Assembly: GCA_028819295.1 (NCBI GenBank)
Contig: JAPPMA010000083.1
Location: 1-45,866 of the forward strand
Source of the DNA: a bacterium
GTDB lineage: Bacteria > Actinomycetota > Acidimicrobiia > Acidimicrobiales > Bin134
Reading direction: 5' to 3'
Length of the DNA: 45,866 nt
The notes under the pieces are model-generated. The model saw only the letters and a list, made by a program, of their open reading frames with translations. It ran no database searches and was not told the origin of the DNA. This document shows, piece by piece, positions 25,068 through 33,689 of this stretch (its first letter is position 1; each line of letters starts with the position of its first letter). Made by a program: the position numbers and the translations under genes.

Positions 25068-26390
25068 TTACATGGAAGAAATCTCACTGGCTCGTATTTG
25101 CTCGCCGATGGCATTGGCAAGCGCTCGGAGCTCAGATTCGGCGTCCAGCCCGGCGGCTTGGGCATCTCGCACGGCATCGTAGAGGCGACCGGCCACTGTG
25201 GCGGTGTCCACGTCGGGCACCACCCCCACCGAGCGGGCCTTGTGGATCACCTTGTCGGCGAACAGCAGAGCGGGCAAACCCGGCGGAATGCCGTCCATCA
25301 CCGAGGCCCGCCCCTTCTGCTCCCGCTTGATGGCCTCCCAGTTGACCAGCACCTCATCGGCATCCTCCACCTCAACCAAGTCCGAATCGAAACGGCCGAA
25401 CACATGGGGATGGCGAAGCACAAGCTTGTCGTGAATGCCCCGGGCCACGTCGGCCAATGTGAACTGGCCGGACTCAGCGGCCAGCACCGAGTGGAACACG
25501 ATTTGGTAGAGCAGATCGCCCAGTTCCTCCTCCAGCTCCTCATAGCCCGACAGTCTGTCGGGATCGACAGCGTCGAGCGCCTCCAGCACCTCGTAGGTCT
25601 CCTCCAGCAGATGGCCCCGCAGCGAGCGGTGGGTCTGCTCTTGGTCCCAGGGGCAGCGGCGGCGCAGCTCGCCGGCCAGATCGGCGAACCGGGCCACCTC
25701 CCGGGCGATGGGCGCGCCCATCTCGGCCGCGTACAGCGATGTGAGGTGGTCGGGCACCACCGCATGGTCCAAGTCGGCCCACGCCACCTCGAACACCCGC
25801 TCGTCGGGCAGGCCCAATCGCTGCAAGACAACAACCTTCTCATCAGCCCTGCCCGCGGGTGAGCGGTCGAAAGCGGCCAGAGCAGCCAGTTTGATGTCGC
25901 TCAGCACATGGAGGGCATCGCACTGGGCCACCAGCAGCGGCCCCCGCTCCCCGGCCGCTTCTGTAGCGAAGCAGCGCCCGTCCACCAACCGCACCCCGGC
26001 ACTCAGGGGATCGACGCCAACACGGTCCCAGACCAAATCGGCGAACGACAGCCCCGCCACCACCTCAAGCGCCAAACCGGGCACGGCCCGCAGCATCTCC
26101 ACGGTGCGCTCGGCCACCAAGGGCGAGCCGGGCACGGCATAGAGCACATCGCCGGCGCTGTCGCGCGCCTCAGCCGTCAACCGGTCCACGATGGCCCGGT
26201 ACACCTCTTCGAACGACGAAGACCGGTTGTAGAGGTCGTCGAACGACTCGGCCGGTTCCACCGCGGTCGCCGCGGGATGGCGCCGGGTGCGGACGAAGCG
26301 GCGGCTGGCCTGCCCGATGGCCTCGCGCGCCGCCCCCGTGATGAGCTCGGCGCCGCCCGGCCCCAGCCCGGCAACGATCAGCCTGCCCAT
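25068..26390 (-). CDS. mazG: Nucleoside triphosphate pyrophosphohydrolase MazG with N-terminal tetrapyrrole-methylase domain
   Basis: 440 residues in two domains. Residues ~1-210 are a tetrapyrrole (corrin/porphyrin) methylase-like domain (MGRLIVAGLGPGGAELITGA, then VLYAVPGSPLVAERTVEML), as in YabN-type proteins. Residues ~230-440 are MazG: LRRRCPWDQEQTHRSLRGHL, LEETYEVLEALD, EELEEELGDLLYQIVFHS and VFGRFD. The EExxE/D metal motifs are intact. It removes aberrant (d)NTPs. GGAGGTG 5 nt before the ATG at 26390 fixes the start. Confidence 0.93.
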   Translation of the reverse strand: MGRLIVAGLGPGGAELITGAAREAIGQASRRFVRTRRHPAATAVEPAESFDDLYNRSSSFEEVYRAIVDRLTAEARDSAGDVLYAVPGSPLVAERTVEMLRAVPGLALEVVAGLSFADLVWDRVGVDPLSAGVRLVDGRCFATEAAGERGPLLVAQCDALHVLSDIKLAALAAFDRSPAGRADEKVVVLQRLGLPDERVFEVAWADLDHAVVPDHLTSLYAAEMGAPIAREVARFADLAGELRRRCPWDQEQTHRSLRGHLLEETYEVLEALDAVDPDRLSGYEELEEELGDLLYQIVFHSVLAAESGQFTLADVARGIHDKLVLRHPHVFGRFDSDLVEVEDADEVLVNWEAIKREQKGRASVMDGIPPGLPALLFADKVIHKARSVGVVPDVDTATVAGRLYDAVRDAQAAGLDAESELRALANAIGEQIRASEISSM

Positions 26391-26456
26391 AGCACCTCCC
26401 TGGTCACGCCACTCACCTTGGTCACATCTCCTCCCCGGTTGCTGCCGCTCCCCCAA

Positions 26457-29400
26457 TCACGATGCCGCCGCCTCCGCGGGCTGTTCCTCCGGCACCAGGT
26501 CGCGCAGAGCAGCGATGACGGACACCGCGGCTTCAGCAGCCGATTTTACGGGCAACACCAGCAATCCAGCGGCCTCCTGATAGGCGGCCTTGGGGTAGAG
26601 GCGCTCCAGGCGAACCTTGCGGCTGGCCCGAAGCTCCACCGGGCTCAGCCGGGCCACCTGCTTGGGTCCGCCGAAACCGGGACCCTTGGCCACCGTCACC
26701 TCCCGCACCCCGGTGCGAAGGCACTCGCACCGCAGTCGGGCGACATCCAACAGCGTCTGGGCGATGTCGGGAATGGGGCCATACCGGTCGGCCCACTCGG
26801 CGGCAACGTCGTCCACCTCTTCGGGGATCTGGGCCGCGGCCACCCGACGGTAGGCCTCCAGCCGCAACTCCTCCTTGGGCATGTAGTCGGCAGGGATGGC
26901 GGCCGCCACCGGCAAGTCGATGCTGATCTCCACCGGCTCAGGCGGGGATTCGCCCTTCAACTCGGCCACCGCCTCGGTGACCAACTGGCAGTAGAGGTCG
27001 TAGCCCACCGCGGCGATGTGGCCCGACTGGCCAGTGCCCAGCATGTTGCCCGCGCCCCGGATCTCCAGATCGCGCATGGCGATCTTGAACCCCGATCCCA
27101 GCTCGGTGGCCTCGCCGATGGTCTTGAGCCGCTCATAGGCCTCCTCGGTGAGCACCCGCCCCTCGGGGGCGAACAGGTAGGCGTAGGCCCGCGCCCCGGC
27201 CCGGCCCACCCGGCCCCGAAGCTGGTGGAGCTGGCCCAGCCCCAGCAAATCGGCCCGGTCCACCACCAGCGTGTTCACGGTGGGCATGTCGATGCCCGAC
27301 TCGATGATGGTGGTACACACCAGCACGTCGTAGGCATGCTCCCAGAAGTCGATCACCACCTGCTCGAGGGTGCCCTCGTCCATCTGTCCGTGGGCCACCG
27401 CAATGCGGGCCTCGGACACCAGCTCCCGCAGATCGGCGGCCACATGATCGATGTCAGCCACCCGATTGTGGACGAAGAAAACCTGGCCCTCCCGCAGCAG
27501 CTCCCGGCGGATGGCCTCGGCCACCGGGCGCTCGTCGTAGGCGCCCACATAAGTCAAGATGGGCTGGCGGTCGGCGGGCGGCGTGTGCAGCAGGGTGAGG
27601 TCGCGGATGCCGGTGAGGCTCATCTCCAGCGTCCGGGGGATGGGCGTGGCGGTGAGGGTGATCACATCCACATCGGCCCGGATCGACTTGATTGACTCCT
27701 TGTGGGTGACACCGAAGCGCTGCTCCTCGTCCACCACCAACAGCCCCAGGTTGCGAAAGGAGATGTCGCCCGACAGCAGTCGGTGGGTGCCGATCACCAC
27801 GTCCACCGAGCCGTCGGCCAGCCCGGCCACCACCTGGCGGGCCTGACGGGGAGACAGGAACCGGCTCAGCACCTCCACTCGGATGGGATAGCCTGCGAAC
27901 CGATCGCTGAACGTCTGGTAGTGCTGCTGGGCCAAGAGCGTGGTGGGCACCAGCACCGCGGCCTGGGCGCCGTCCTGGACGGCCTTGAACACCGCCCGGA
28001 TGGCCACCTCGGTCTTGCCGAAGCCCACGTCGCCGCAGATCAGGCGGTCCATGGGCACAGGCTGCTCCATGTCGGCCTTGACCTCGACGATGGCCTTGTG
28101 CTGGTCGGGGGTGAGCTGGTAGCCGAAGGCCGACTCCATCTCCGCCTGCCAGGGAGTGTCGCCGGAGAAGGCCCGGCCGGGAGTGGTGATGCGGCGCTGG
28201 TAGAGAACCACCAGCTCCTTGGCGATCTCACTGACCGCGGAGCGCACCCCGCTCTTGGTCCGCTGCCAGTCGGCGCCCCCCATCTTGCTGAGGGTGGGGG
28301 TCTCGCCACCGGAATAGCGGCGGATGGCGTCCACCTGGTCGGTGGGCACATACAGCTTGTCGCCGCCCCGGTACTCCACCAGCAGGTAGTCGCGGCTGAC
28401 CCCGCCGATGGCCCGGTTCACCATGCCGCAGTAGCGGCCCACGCCGTGATGACGGTGGACGACGTGATCGCCCGCGGCCAGGTCGTCCAGCTCCCGAGCC
28501 GATGATCGGCGGGGACGGCTGCGGCGGTGGGCCCGGCGGCGACCGGTGAGATCGGCCTCGCCCAGCACCGCGAGGCGGCACTCGGGCAGCACGAAACCAC
28601 GCTGGATGGGGGCCACCACCACGCAGCTCCCCGTGTCGGCCGCGCCCCCGAAGCCAGGGCTCTCGTCGGTGCGAACAGGGAGATCCACTCCGTGCTCGCG
28701 CAGCAAAGCGGCGGAGCGGTTGGCCGACCCCTCACCATCGGCCGCCACCCGAACCCGGTACCCCTCGGCCAGCAGCCGGGACACTTGGCGAACCGGGGCG
28801 GCCGGATCGCCGATGGCCGAAGCCCAGCCTCCCACCGCCACCACCGGGGTCGACGGCCCGGCCGGCACCGCGGTCATGGTCCATGCCGGTGATGCACAGG
28901 CGCCCAGCAGCCGGTCGTAGTCGACGTGCAGGCGGGGGAACTCCTCGCCGGCCGCTCCCCAGGTCTGGGCCAGCACACCGGCCAGATCGGCCTCCTCGGC
29001 GGCGATGTCGGCCGCCCGGTCGCGCAACCGGCCCGGCTCCAGCAGCACCACCAGGGCGTCGGCGCCGAGACGGTCGGTGATGATCTCATCGGTGTCGATC
29101 AACCAGGGCAGCCACGACTCCATCCCATCGAAGAACTGGCCCTCCGCCAGCCGCTCCCACTGCTCCCGGCCCCAGGGGCGGGAGGCCACTAGCCCCTCCG
29201 CAGCCGCCCGGACGGCGGGGGTGGGCCGCACCTCGCGGGCCGGGAAGGCCACAACCTCGTCCACCGGATCGGTGGAGCGCTGGTCGGCCACCGAGAACTC
29301 GGTGAGCCGGTCTACCTCGTCGCCCCACAGGTCGATGCGCGCCGGGCTGTCGGCGGTAGACGGGAACACGTCCACGATGGAGCCCCGCACCGCGAACACG

Positions 29401-29942
29401 CCCCGGTGCTCCACCTGGACGTCGCGGCGATAGCCCCGGGCAGCCAGGTCAGCGGCCAATCGGCCCAGGTCTATGCGGTCGCCCCTCGCCACCGCCACCG
29501 GGGCCGCGTTGTCGGAATCGGGAACCAGCCGCTGGAGCAGGGCCCGCACCGGGGCCACCACCACCGGCGGACAACCACGCGGGTCACCGAGCTGCCAGAT
29601 GGCTTGGCAGCGACGACCCATGGTCTCCACGCCGGGACTGACCCGCTCGAACGGCAGGGTCTCCCAGGCTGGGAACAGCGCGGCGCCACCGTCTAGCAAC
29701 ACCGACAGATCGCCGGCGAGGCGCTCGGCGTCTGCGGTGGTGGGGGTGGCCACCACTATCGGTCGGCGTCCGCTCAGCTCGGCGATGGCGGCCAGCACCG
29801 CGGCCTGACCCGACTCGGCCACGGCCAAAGAGGCGTCGCGGCGGCCGAGCACGCCCACCACCGCCGGCTCCGATGCCAGCAACCGGCCGAGGCCGGCCAA
29901 ACCCGCCCCGGCACCCGCAACCGCGGTGGCGCCTCCGATCAT
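26457..29942 (-). CDS. mfd: Transcription-repair coupling factor
   Basis: A 1161-residue Mfd with full architecture: a UvrB-like N-terminal module (FPAWETLPFERVSPGVETMG), an RNA-polymerase-interacting CarD-like domain (LAAGDHVVHRHHGVGRYCGM, then RGGDKLYVPTDQVDAIRRY), and a RecG-like motor with Walker A ICGDVGFGKTEVAIRA, DEEQ box VVDEEQRFGV, TATPIPRTLEMSL and GRVGRAGARAYAYL. The C-terminal TRCF domain lies at ~1000-1110 (PADYMPKEELRLEAYRRVA). It strips stalled RNA polymerase and recruits UvrA. The ATG at 29942 directly follows the pth stop (overlap TGATG). Confidence 0.97.
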   Translation of the reverse strand: MIGGATAVAGAGAGLAGLGRLLASEPAVVGVLGRRDASLAVAESGQAAVLAAIAELSGRRPIVVATPTTADAERLAGDLSVLLDGGAALFPAWETLPFERVSPGVETMGRRCQAIWQLGDPRGCPPVVVAPVRALLQRLVPDSDNAAPVAVARGDRIDLGRLAADLAARGYRRDVQVEHRGVFAVRGSIVDVFPSTADSPARIDLWGDEVDRLTEFSVADQRSTDPVDEVVAFPAREVRPTPAVRAAAEGLVASRPWGREQWERLAEGQFFDGMESWLPWLIDTDEIITDRLGADALVVLLEPGRLRDRAADIAAEEADLAGVLAQTWGAAGEEFPRLHVDYDRLLGACASPAWTMTAVPAGPSTPVVAVGGWASAIGDPAAPVRQVSRLLAEGYRVRVAADGEGSANRSAALLREHGVDLPVRTDESPGFGGAADTGSCVVVAPIQRGFVLPECRLAVLGEADLTGRRRAHRRSRPRRSSARELDDLAAGDHVVHRHHGVGRYCGMVNRAIGGVSRDYLLVEYRGGDKLYVPTDQVDAIRRYSGGETPTLSKMGGADWQRTKSGVRSAVSEIAKELVVLYQRRITTPGRAFSGDTPWQAEMESAFGYQLTPDQHKAIVEVKADMEQPVPMDRLICGDVGFGKTEVAIRAVFKAVQDGAQAAVLVPTTLLAQQHYQTFSDRFAGYPIRVEVLSRFLSPRQARQVVAGLADGSVDVVIGTHRLLSGDISFRNLGLLVVDEEQRFGVTHKESIKSIRADVDVITLTATPIPRTLEMSLTGIRDLTLLHTPPADRQPILTYVGAYDERPVAEAIRRELLREGQVFFVHNRVADIDHVAADLRELVSEARIAVAHGQMDEGTLEQVVIDFWEHAYDVLVCTTIIESGIDMPTVNTLVVDRADLLGLGQLHQLRGRVGRAGARAYAYLFAPEGRVLTEEAYERLKTIGEATELGSGFKIAMRDLEIRGAGNMLGTGQSGHIAAVGYDLYCQLVTEAVAELKGESPPEPVEISIDLPVAAAIPADYMPKEELRLEAYRRVAAAQIPEEVDDVAAEWADRYGPIPDIAQTLLDVARLRCECLRTGVREVTVAKGPGFGGPKQVARLSPVELRASRKVRLERLYPKAAYQEAAGLLVLPVKSAAEAAVSVIAALRDLVPEEQPAEAAAS

Positions 29943-30553
29943 CAATTGAACCTGTTCATGACGATCTCGACGGGTTGGTCGAGCAGGGCCAGCGCAGCCT
30001 CGGCGGCCCTCTCCACCGCATCGTCCAACAGATCGCGGTCAGACCGGCCCGGCCGCTTCAGCACAAAGTCGGCGCCGGCCTGCGGGCTGGGCGGCTTGCC
30101 CACCCCGATGCGGATGCGGGTGAACTCTGCGGTGCGGAGGTGCGACTTGATGGACGACAGCCCATTGTGCCCGGCCAGCCCCCCACCGTGCTTCATCTTG
30201 ATCCGTCCTGGGGGCAGGTCGAGCTCGTCGTGGATCACGACCAGGCGGTCCAGGTGATCGGCGATGCTCCAACGGCGCACCAGAGCCCGCACCGCCTCAC
30301 CTGATCGGTTCATGAAGGTCTGGGGAAAGGCCAGCACAACCCGGCGACCGTCAACCCGGACCTCGGCGACCAGGGCCGCCTCCCGACTCTTGCCAAGGTT
30401 CTGCCCGTGGCGGCTGGCCAGCAGTTCCACCGCCTCGGCGCCCACGTTGTGGCGGGAGCCCGCGAACTTCTCGCCGGGATTGCCCAGCCCCACCACCACC
30501 AGATCGGCCGGGGTGTCGGTGTGCTTCTTCCTGGATCGCCAGCGGGAAGGCAC
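29942..30553 (-). CDS. pth: Peptidyl-tRNA hydrolase
   Basis: A 203-residue Pth. Signature segments are LVVVGLGNPGEKFAGSRHNV (substrate Asn and catalytic His), PQTFMNRSGEAVRALV, VVIHDELDLPPGRIKMKHGG (catalytic Asp), GGLAGHNGLSSI and RIRIGVGKP. It recycles peptidyl-tRNA released from ribosomes. The start is a GTG (30553) inside a tandem duplication. The protein ends right at the mfd start. Confidence 0.95.
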   Translation of the reverse strand: MPSRWRSRKKHTDTPADLVVVGLGNPGEKFAGSRHNVGAEAVELLASRHGQNLGKSREAALVAEVRVDGRRVVLAFPQTFMNRSGEAVRALVRRWSIADHLDRLVVIHDELDLPPGRIKMKHGGGLAGHNGLSSIKSHLRTAEFTRIRIGVGKPPSPQAGADFVLKRPGRSDRDLLDDAVERAAEAALALLDQPVEIVMNRFN

Positions 30554-30598
30554 GGCGACAGGCTAGTTCCTGGATCGCCAGCGGGAAGGCACGGCGAC
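30528..30598 (-). repeat. Tandem duplication of the pth start region
   Basis: An exact 32-bp direct repeat (30528-30559 and 30567-30598), period 39 bp, containing the pth GTG start. On the minus strand the upstream copy reads MPSRWRSRN-stop, a nine-codon decoy of the real N-terminus (MPSRWRSRKKH). The duplication lies between rplY and pth. Confidence 0.85.
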
Positions 30599-30610
30599 GA
30601 GCGCCGAACC

Positions 30611-31294
30611 CTATTCGGCGGGGTCTTCGGAAGCGGCGGCGTCGGACTCTTCGCCAGCTTCCTCGGCGACGATCGGCTGGCCGTCTTCGTCCAGTTGGAC
30701 CTCGGCCCCCTCATCCACCTCGGGCTCTTCGATCTCGATGACCCGTATCGAGGTGCTGGCCACCAGTTCCTCGGGGTCGCCGGCCAGCTCCACGCCTTCG
30801 GGAAGTTCGAGATCGCCGGCCCTCACCGTGTCGCCCATCACCATCTCGCTGATGTCGATCGACAGCTCGTTGGGAATGGACTCGGGCTTGGCCAACACCG
30901 CAACGGTGAACGCGGCTTGGTCCACCACCCCGTCTTCGTTGGACACTGCGGTGGCCTCGCCCTCCAGCACCACCCGCACCTCCACCTCCACGGCGACGTC
31001 GGCGTCCACCCGGATGAAGTCCACATGGATGACCTCGTTGCGAACCGGGTGGTGCTGCAACTCCTTGACCAGGCCGAGTTGGCGGTCGCCGTTCACATCC
31101 AGGGTGAGCAGGGCATTGAGACCGGCGTCGGTGGTCAGGGCCGACCGCAGCTCGCGGGCGTCCACCGCCACCGACACCGACTTCCCGCCCAGCCCGTACA
31201 CCACCCCGGGAACCTGCCCGGCGCGGCGCAGACGGCGCGACGGTCGGGTGCCCAGCTCACGGGAGGTGTCGGTCTTCAAGATCAGCTCAGCCAT
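30611..31294 (-). CDS. rplY: 50S ribosomal protein L25 / general stress protein Ctc
   Basis: A 227-residue long-form bL25 (Ctc/TL5 type). The 5S rRNA-binding domain covers residues 1-95 (ELGTRPSRRLRRAGQVPGVV, then LVKELQHHPVRNEVIHVDFI). The beta-rich C-terminal domain follows (NELSIDISEMVMGDTVRAGD) with an acidic tail. The ATG at 31294 (MAELILKTD) is the family start; the frame is open upstream into AT-rich island DNA and is rejected there. Its 5' neighbour should be prs, but a 2.3-kb island lies between. Confidence 0.95.
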   Translation of the reverse strand: MAELILKTDTSRELGTRPSRRLRRAGQVPGVVYGLGGKSVSVAVDARELRSALTTDAGLNALLTLDVNGDRQLGLVKELQHHPVRNEVIHVDFIRVDADVAVEVEVRVVLEGEATAVSNEDGVVDQAAFTVAVLAKPESIPNELSIDISEMVMGDTVRAGDLELPEGVELAGDPEELVASTSIRVIEIEEPEVDEGAEVQLDEDGQPIVAEEAGEESDAAASEDPAE

Positions 31295-31325
31295 AGTGCA
31301 GCGAGCAATGTTACCCGCCCCCAGC

Positions 31326-31341
31326 CCGAAACGGCTAAGAG
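31326..31341. repeat. att-like direct repeat, rplY side
   Basis: CCGAAACGGCTAAGAG, identical to 33674-33689. On the minus strand it reads CTCTTAGCCGTTTCGG, the end of prs with its TAG stop. Here it stands without prs, between the island's AT-rich end and rplY. Confidence 0.8.
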
Positions 31342-31499
31342 CTAGCTGATTAAACTTTTTCGGTTTTGTACTATATTTCAAGAGATATTATGTTATTAAA
31401 ATTGGTATACTTGTATATATAGAAGTTAAAATATATTCTAGTCAACAACACGATAGGACCAGCGTTGCCGGGGGTTTTGGGTTTCCTGATGTTTCCGGA

Positions 31500-31784
31500 T
31501 TGGGCCCTTCGGAGCTGCTTGGCTTGATGGGCGAAGTCGATTCGATTCGCCGCCGCGCGGAGGGCTACCTGGTCGGGTTGGTTGCGCGCTACGGCGAGCT
31601 GGAAGGACCGGGCGCGGCGACCACAGTGTGCCACCAATTCGGCATCACCCCCCGAGCCCTCAAACAGCAGGGGGACAAGGCCCTACCCGCCGCGGCGGGC
31701 AACCAGCCCCAACACTCCCACGGCCAATCCATGGCAACTTCACCGACGGCGAAACCCGCGACTTCACCGACGAAGACCCCGTGA
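31500..31784 (+). pseudogene. DUF222/HNH-type protein remnant
   Basis: The first ~40 codons (SELLGLMGEVDSIRRRAEGY, then LVGLVARYGEL) resemble the helical N-terminal DUF222 region of actinobacterial HNH endonucleases found in many mobile elements. The frame then loses resemblance to any domain (Pro/Thr/Ser-rich) and ends at 31784. No HNH motif remains. Confidence 0.35.
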
Positions 31785-32039
31785 CCCATCAGCCCCGCAC
31801 CAGGCCCCGCATCGTGATCAAGGTTTTTGACGACCCCCACAAAACCCCCCGGTCCCAGCCCCGATTCGAAGAGCCCCTAAACTCGAAGATGCGGTCTTTA
31901 GGCACACGCATTATCGCAGGTCAGAAGGCATTTTTCGCGGACATCTACCGACTTGGCCCCCAACCCCGTGAACAATCAGGGCCAGGCTGTTATCGTGGAG
32001 ATCTGCAACGCGTCCGCGTATGTGTCATAGGAGCTAGCG

Positions 32040-32882
32040 GTGACGGTCACCATTTCAGTGATCAACATGAAGGGCGGTGTCGGCAAGACGACCATTATGG
32101 CGCTGCTTTGCCAGAGCCTCGCCCGGTCCTACAAGGTGCTGGCGATCGACTTGGACCCGCAGGCCAACCTGTCGCAAGCGCTCATGGGTGAACAAGGCTA
32201 CAAGTGGTTTCTAGATGACCAGTCTCCGTCGGTGGTTGAACTGTTCAAGGGATATCAACCCCCACATACTGCTGCCTCGCCGACGTCGTTGAATGCCGAC
32301 GGAATGGCGCGCAGAATTCCGCATAGCCGCAAGGGCGAGTTGAGTGTCATTCCTTCGCGGTTTGACTTCTCCGATAACCTGATTGCCGCATCCAAGACCG
32401 ACGAACAAGCTCTTGCACGATACATCGCCAATAGCCTTAACGATATCGATATAATTTTTATTGACTGCGCTCCCACCGAGTCAGTGCTCACTCGAGCTGC
32501 ATATCACGCATCAAGGTACGTTCTTGTTCCCGTTAGACCAGAGTATTTCGCCACGATTGGCTTTCCTTTGTTGAATGAGTCGCTTCAAGATTTTAGACGA
32601 AATAACCGGGGACACAAGATTGATGTGCTGGGTGTAGTGATAAATAACGCGTTTTACGATGGCGGGAACGATGGTGGGCCTGAGAAGGGTAGGGCGATGG
32701 CCGACATAAGGCAGGAGGCCTCAGAGCATGGGTGGAAGATCTTCGATAACGAGATTCCGTTCTCTCGTGGATTTCCAAAAATTATGCGAGGGGATCTCAC
32801 ATGGCCTGGAAATGCCGAAAAGTTTGACAATTTTTCACAAGAGTTGCGTAAATCTCTCTTGGCTGAAGGCCATCTGACGTGA
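32040..32882 (+). CDS. ParA-family ATPase
   Basis: A 280-residue MinD/ParA ATPase. The deviant Walker A is KGGVGKTT at residues 11-18, and the A' motif IDLDPQANLSQALMG and Walker B IDIIFIDCAPTES follow. VLVPVRPEYFATIGFPLLNE fits the family. The start is a GTG, with AGGAG ~9 nt upstream. It overlaps the next gene by 4 nt (GTGA). Codons are AT-richer than in the flanking housekeeping genes. No plasmid replication gene or parS-like iteron array is visible, so this is not a simple plasmid partition locus. Confidence 0.93.
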   Translation: MTVTISVINMKGGVGKTTIMALLCQSLARSYKVLAIDLDPQANLSQALMGEQGYKWFLDDQSPSVVELFKGYQPPHTAASPTSLNADGMARRIPHSRKGELSVIPSRFDFSDNLIAASKTDEQALARYIANSLNDIDIIFIDCAPTESVLTRAAYHASRYVLVPVRPEYFATIGFPLLNESLQDFRRNNRGHKIDVLGVVINNAFYDGGNDGGPEKGRAMADIRQEASEHGWKIFDNEIPFSRGFPKIMRGDLTWPGNAEKFDNFSQELRKSLLAEGHLT

Positions 32883-33376
32883 CTGCTGACAAACTCATCG
32901 CCTCACTGCGTGCGCTCGTTCAAGAGCACGGGATAGGTCAGGTTAGCCGGTCACTAGACGAGATCGGAACAACGCTTGGCGACAGTCCAGGGAAAGTGGA
33001 ATCGTCTGCTAGCAGTGCCGATCTACCTACTGAAATAAGGGTGGATCGGAAAAAGCGTAGGGTCACTGCGTTAGAACGCGTCGCGAAAATGGAATTATCA
33101 AAAGACAAGACCGTCGCAGTAGCTGAACTTGCAAGAAGATTTGATGAGAAAACCTTCATGCCTACCTTTGGTGATATCGCCTATTTCTGCCAGCTATTTG
33201 ACGTAGAAGTGCCAGAATCAAAGTCGCGGTCCAGCGCGATTCCGAGGGTCTTCAGAGCTATCGCTGGCATGGATGTAGAGGACATTCAGACAATGTTGGA
33301 CTACGGCATGTTCTCAGGTCCGTCGCGACTCGGGCCGATCGCTGACGCAATTGGACGAAATGGCAGAGCCCGGTGA
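32879..33376 (+). CDS. ParA-partner protein of unknown function
   Basis: A 165-residue protein translated in overlap with parA. The N-terminal ~45 residues are helical (LIASLRALVQEHGIGQVSRS). A basic stretch follows (IRVDRKKRRVTALERVAKME), then DKTVAVAELARRFDEKTFMP, TFGDIAYFCQLFDVEVPESK and a C-terminal SAIPRVFRAIAGMDVEDIQT, LDYGMFSGPSRLGPIADAI. It lacks the ParB/Spo0J box and CTPase motifs. By position it should be the DNA- or cargo-binding partner of the ATPase. Its stop codon is the TGA at the left edge of the hairpin repeat. Confidence 0.75.
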   Translation: MTADKLIASLRALVQEHGIGQVSRSLDEIGTTLGDSPGKVESSASSADLPTEIRVDRKKRRVTALERVAKMELSKDKTVAVAELARRFDEKTFMPTFGDIAYFCQLFDVEVPESKSRSSAIPRVFRAIAGMDVEDIQTMLDYGMFSGPSRLGPIADAIGRNGRAR

Positions 33377-33483
33377 ACTCCATCGGCGGTCGCGGCGGAT
33401 CGGCCAGGACGGCCGGTCAGGGATGTCAGCGACCGTCCGATGGAGGTGTTCAGTATGGCGCGGCGTTCAGGTGCGGGCGAGCG
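33372..33483 (+). repeat. Dispersed 112-bp hairpin repeat, copy 2
   Basis: Same length as copy 1 (19336-19447). Left arm TGAAC / TCCATCGG / CGGTCGC pairs with the right arm, which carries bulges of 3 nt and 1 nt. Inner hairpin GATCGGCC/GGCCGGTC is conserved. Arm differences from copy 1 keep the pairing. The repeat ends in a short ORF (MARRSGAGERTRSTR-stop, from 33455), truncated where the HsdM-like tail begins. The TGA at 33374-33376 terminates the ParA partner gene. Confidence 0.8.
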
Positions 33484-33564
33484 TACCCGCTCGACGAGAT
33501 AGAAGCCGACCTCCAGGCACTCGAAAACGAGATCGCCGACCTGCTCGCCGAGGTCACCGGATGA
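33484..33564 (+). pseudogene. C-terminal tail of a type I methylase subunit-like gene
   Basis: Some 26 codons read YPLDEIEADLQALENEIADL followed by LAEVTG-stop. This is the coiled-coil ending common in HsdM/N-6 DNA methylases. It begins exactly where the 112-bp repeat stops. Nothing of the catalytic domain is present. Confidence 0.45.
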
Positions 33565-33567
33565 CCT

Positions 33568-33640
33568 GAACTCTGCCGTTTCTATGGCGTCGTGATCCAG
33601 ATGCACCAAGGCAACCACCCACCACCCCATTTCCACGCTA
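33568..33640 (+). pseudogene. DUF4160 protein fragment
   Basis: About 24 codons read LCRFYGVVIQMHQGNHPPPH followed by FHA, the conserved N-terminal core of DUF4160 proteins (often paired with DUF2442, with toxin-antitoxin-like organisation). No start codon is in frame and the fragment stops near the island's right end. Confidence 0.5.
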
Positions 33641-33673
33641 GATCTAGACCACCTGATCCGGGTGGCCCCCGGG

Positions 33674-33689
33674 CCGAAACGGCTAAGAG
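33674..33689. repeat. att-like direct repeat, prs side
   Basis: Identical 16 bp to 31326-31341. It contains the prs stop codon (33683-33685) and the last prs codons, so it is the intact target-gene copy. Confidence 0.8.

Larger units (their letters stand above)
31326..33689. mobile_element. Compact ParA island inserted at the prs 3' end
   Basis: 2.36 kb bounded by an exact 16-bp direct repeat that includes the prs stop codon. The left end (31342-31450) is very AT-rich. Contents in order are a DUF222-like remnant, parA, its partner gene, hairpin repeat copy 2, an HsdM-like tail and a DUF4160 fragment. It separates prs from rplY, which are neighbours in the usual block. No integrase, transposase or complete recombinase is present. 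Between 31785 and 32039 I see no gene, only antisense-like frames and a ribosome binding site for parA. Confidence 0.7.

Noticed and set aside
31371..31637. Minus-strand frame over the AT-rich left end of the ParA island
   Set aside because: It crosses a strong composition change and matches nothing. The plus strand has the DUF222-like remnant.
33301..33636. Minus-strand frame through hairpin copy 2, sharing residues with a frame through copy 1
   Set aside because: The shared residues come from the repeat DNA itself. The plus-strand ATG with GGAGG is the better reading, and neither side continues into a domain.
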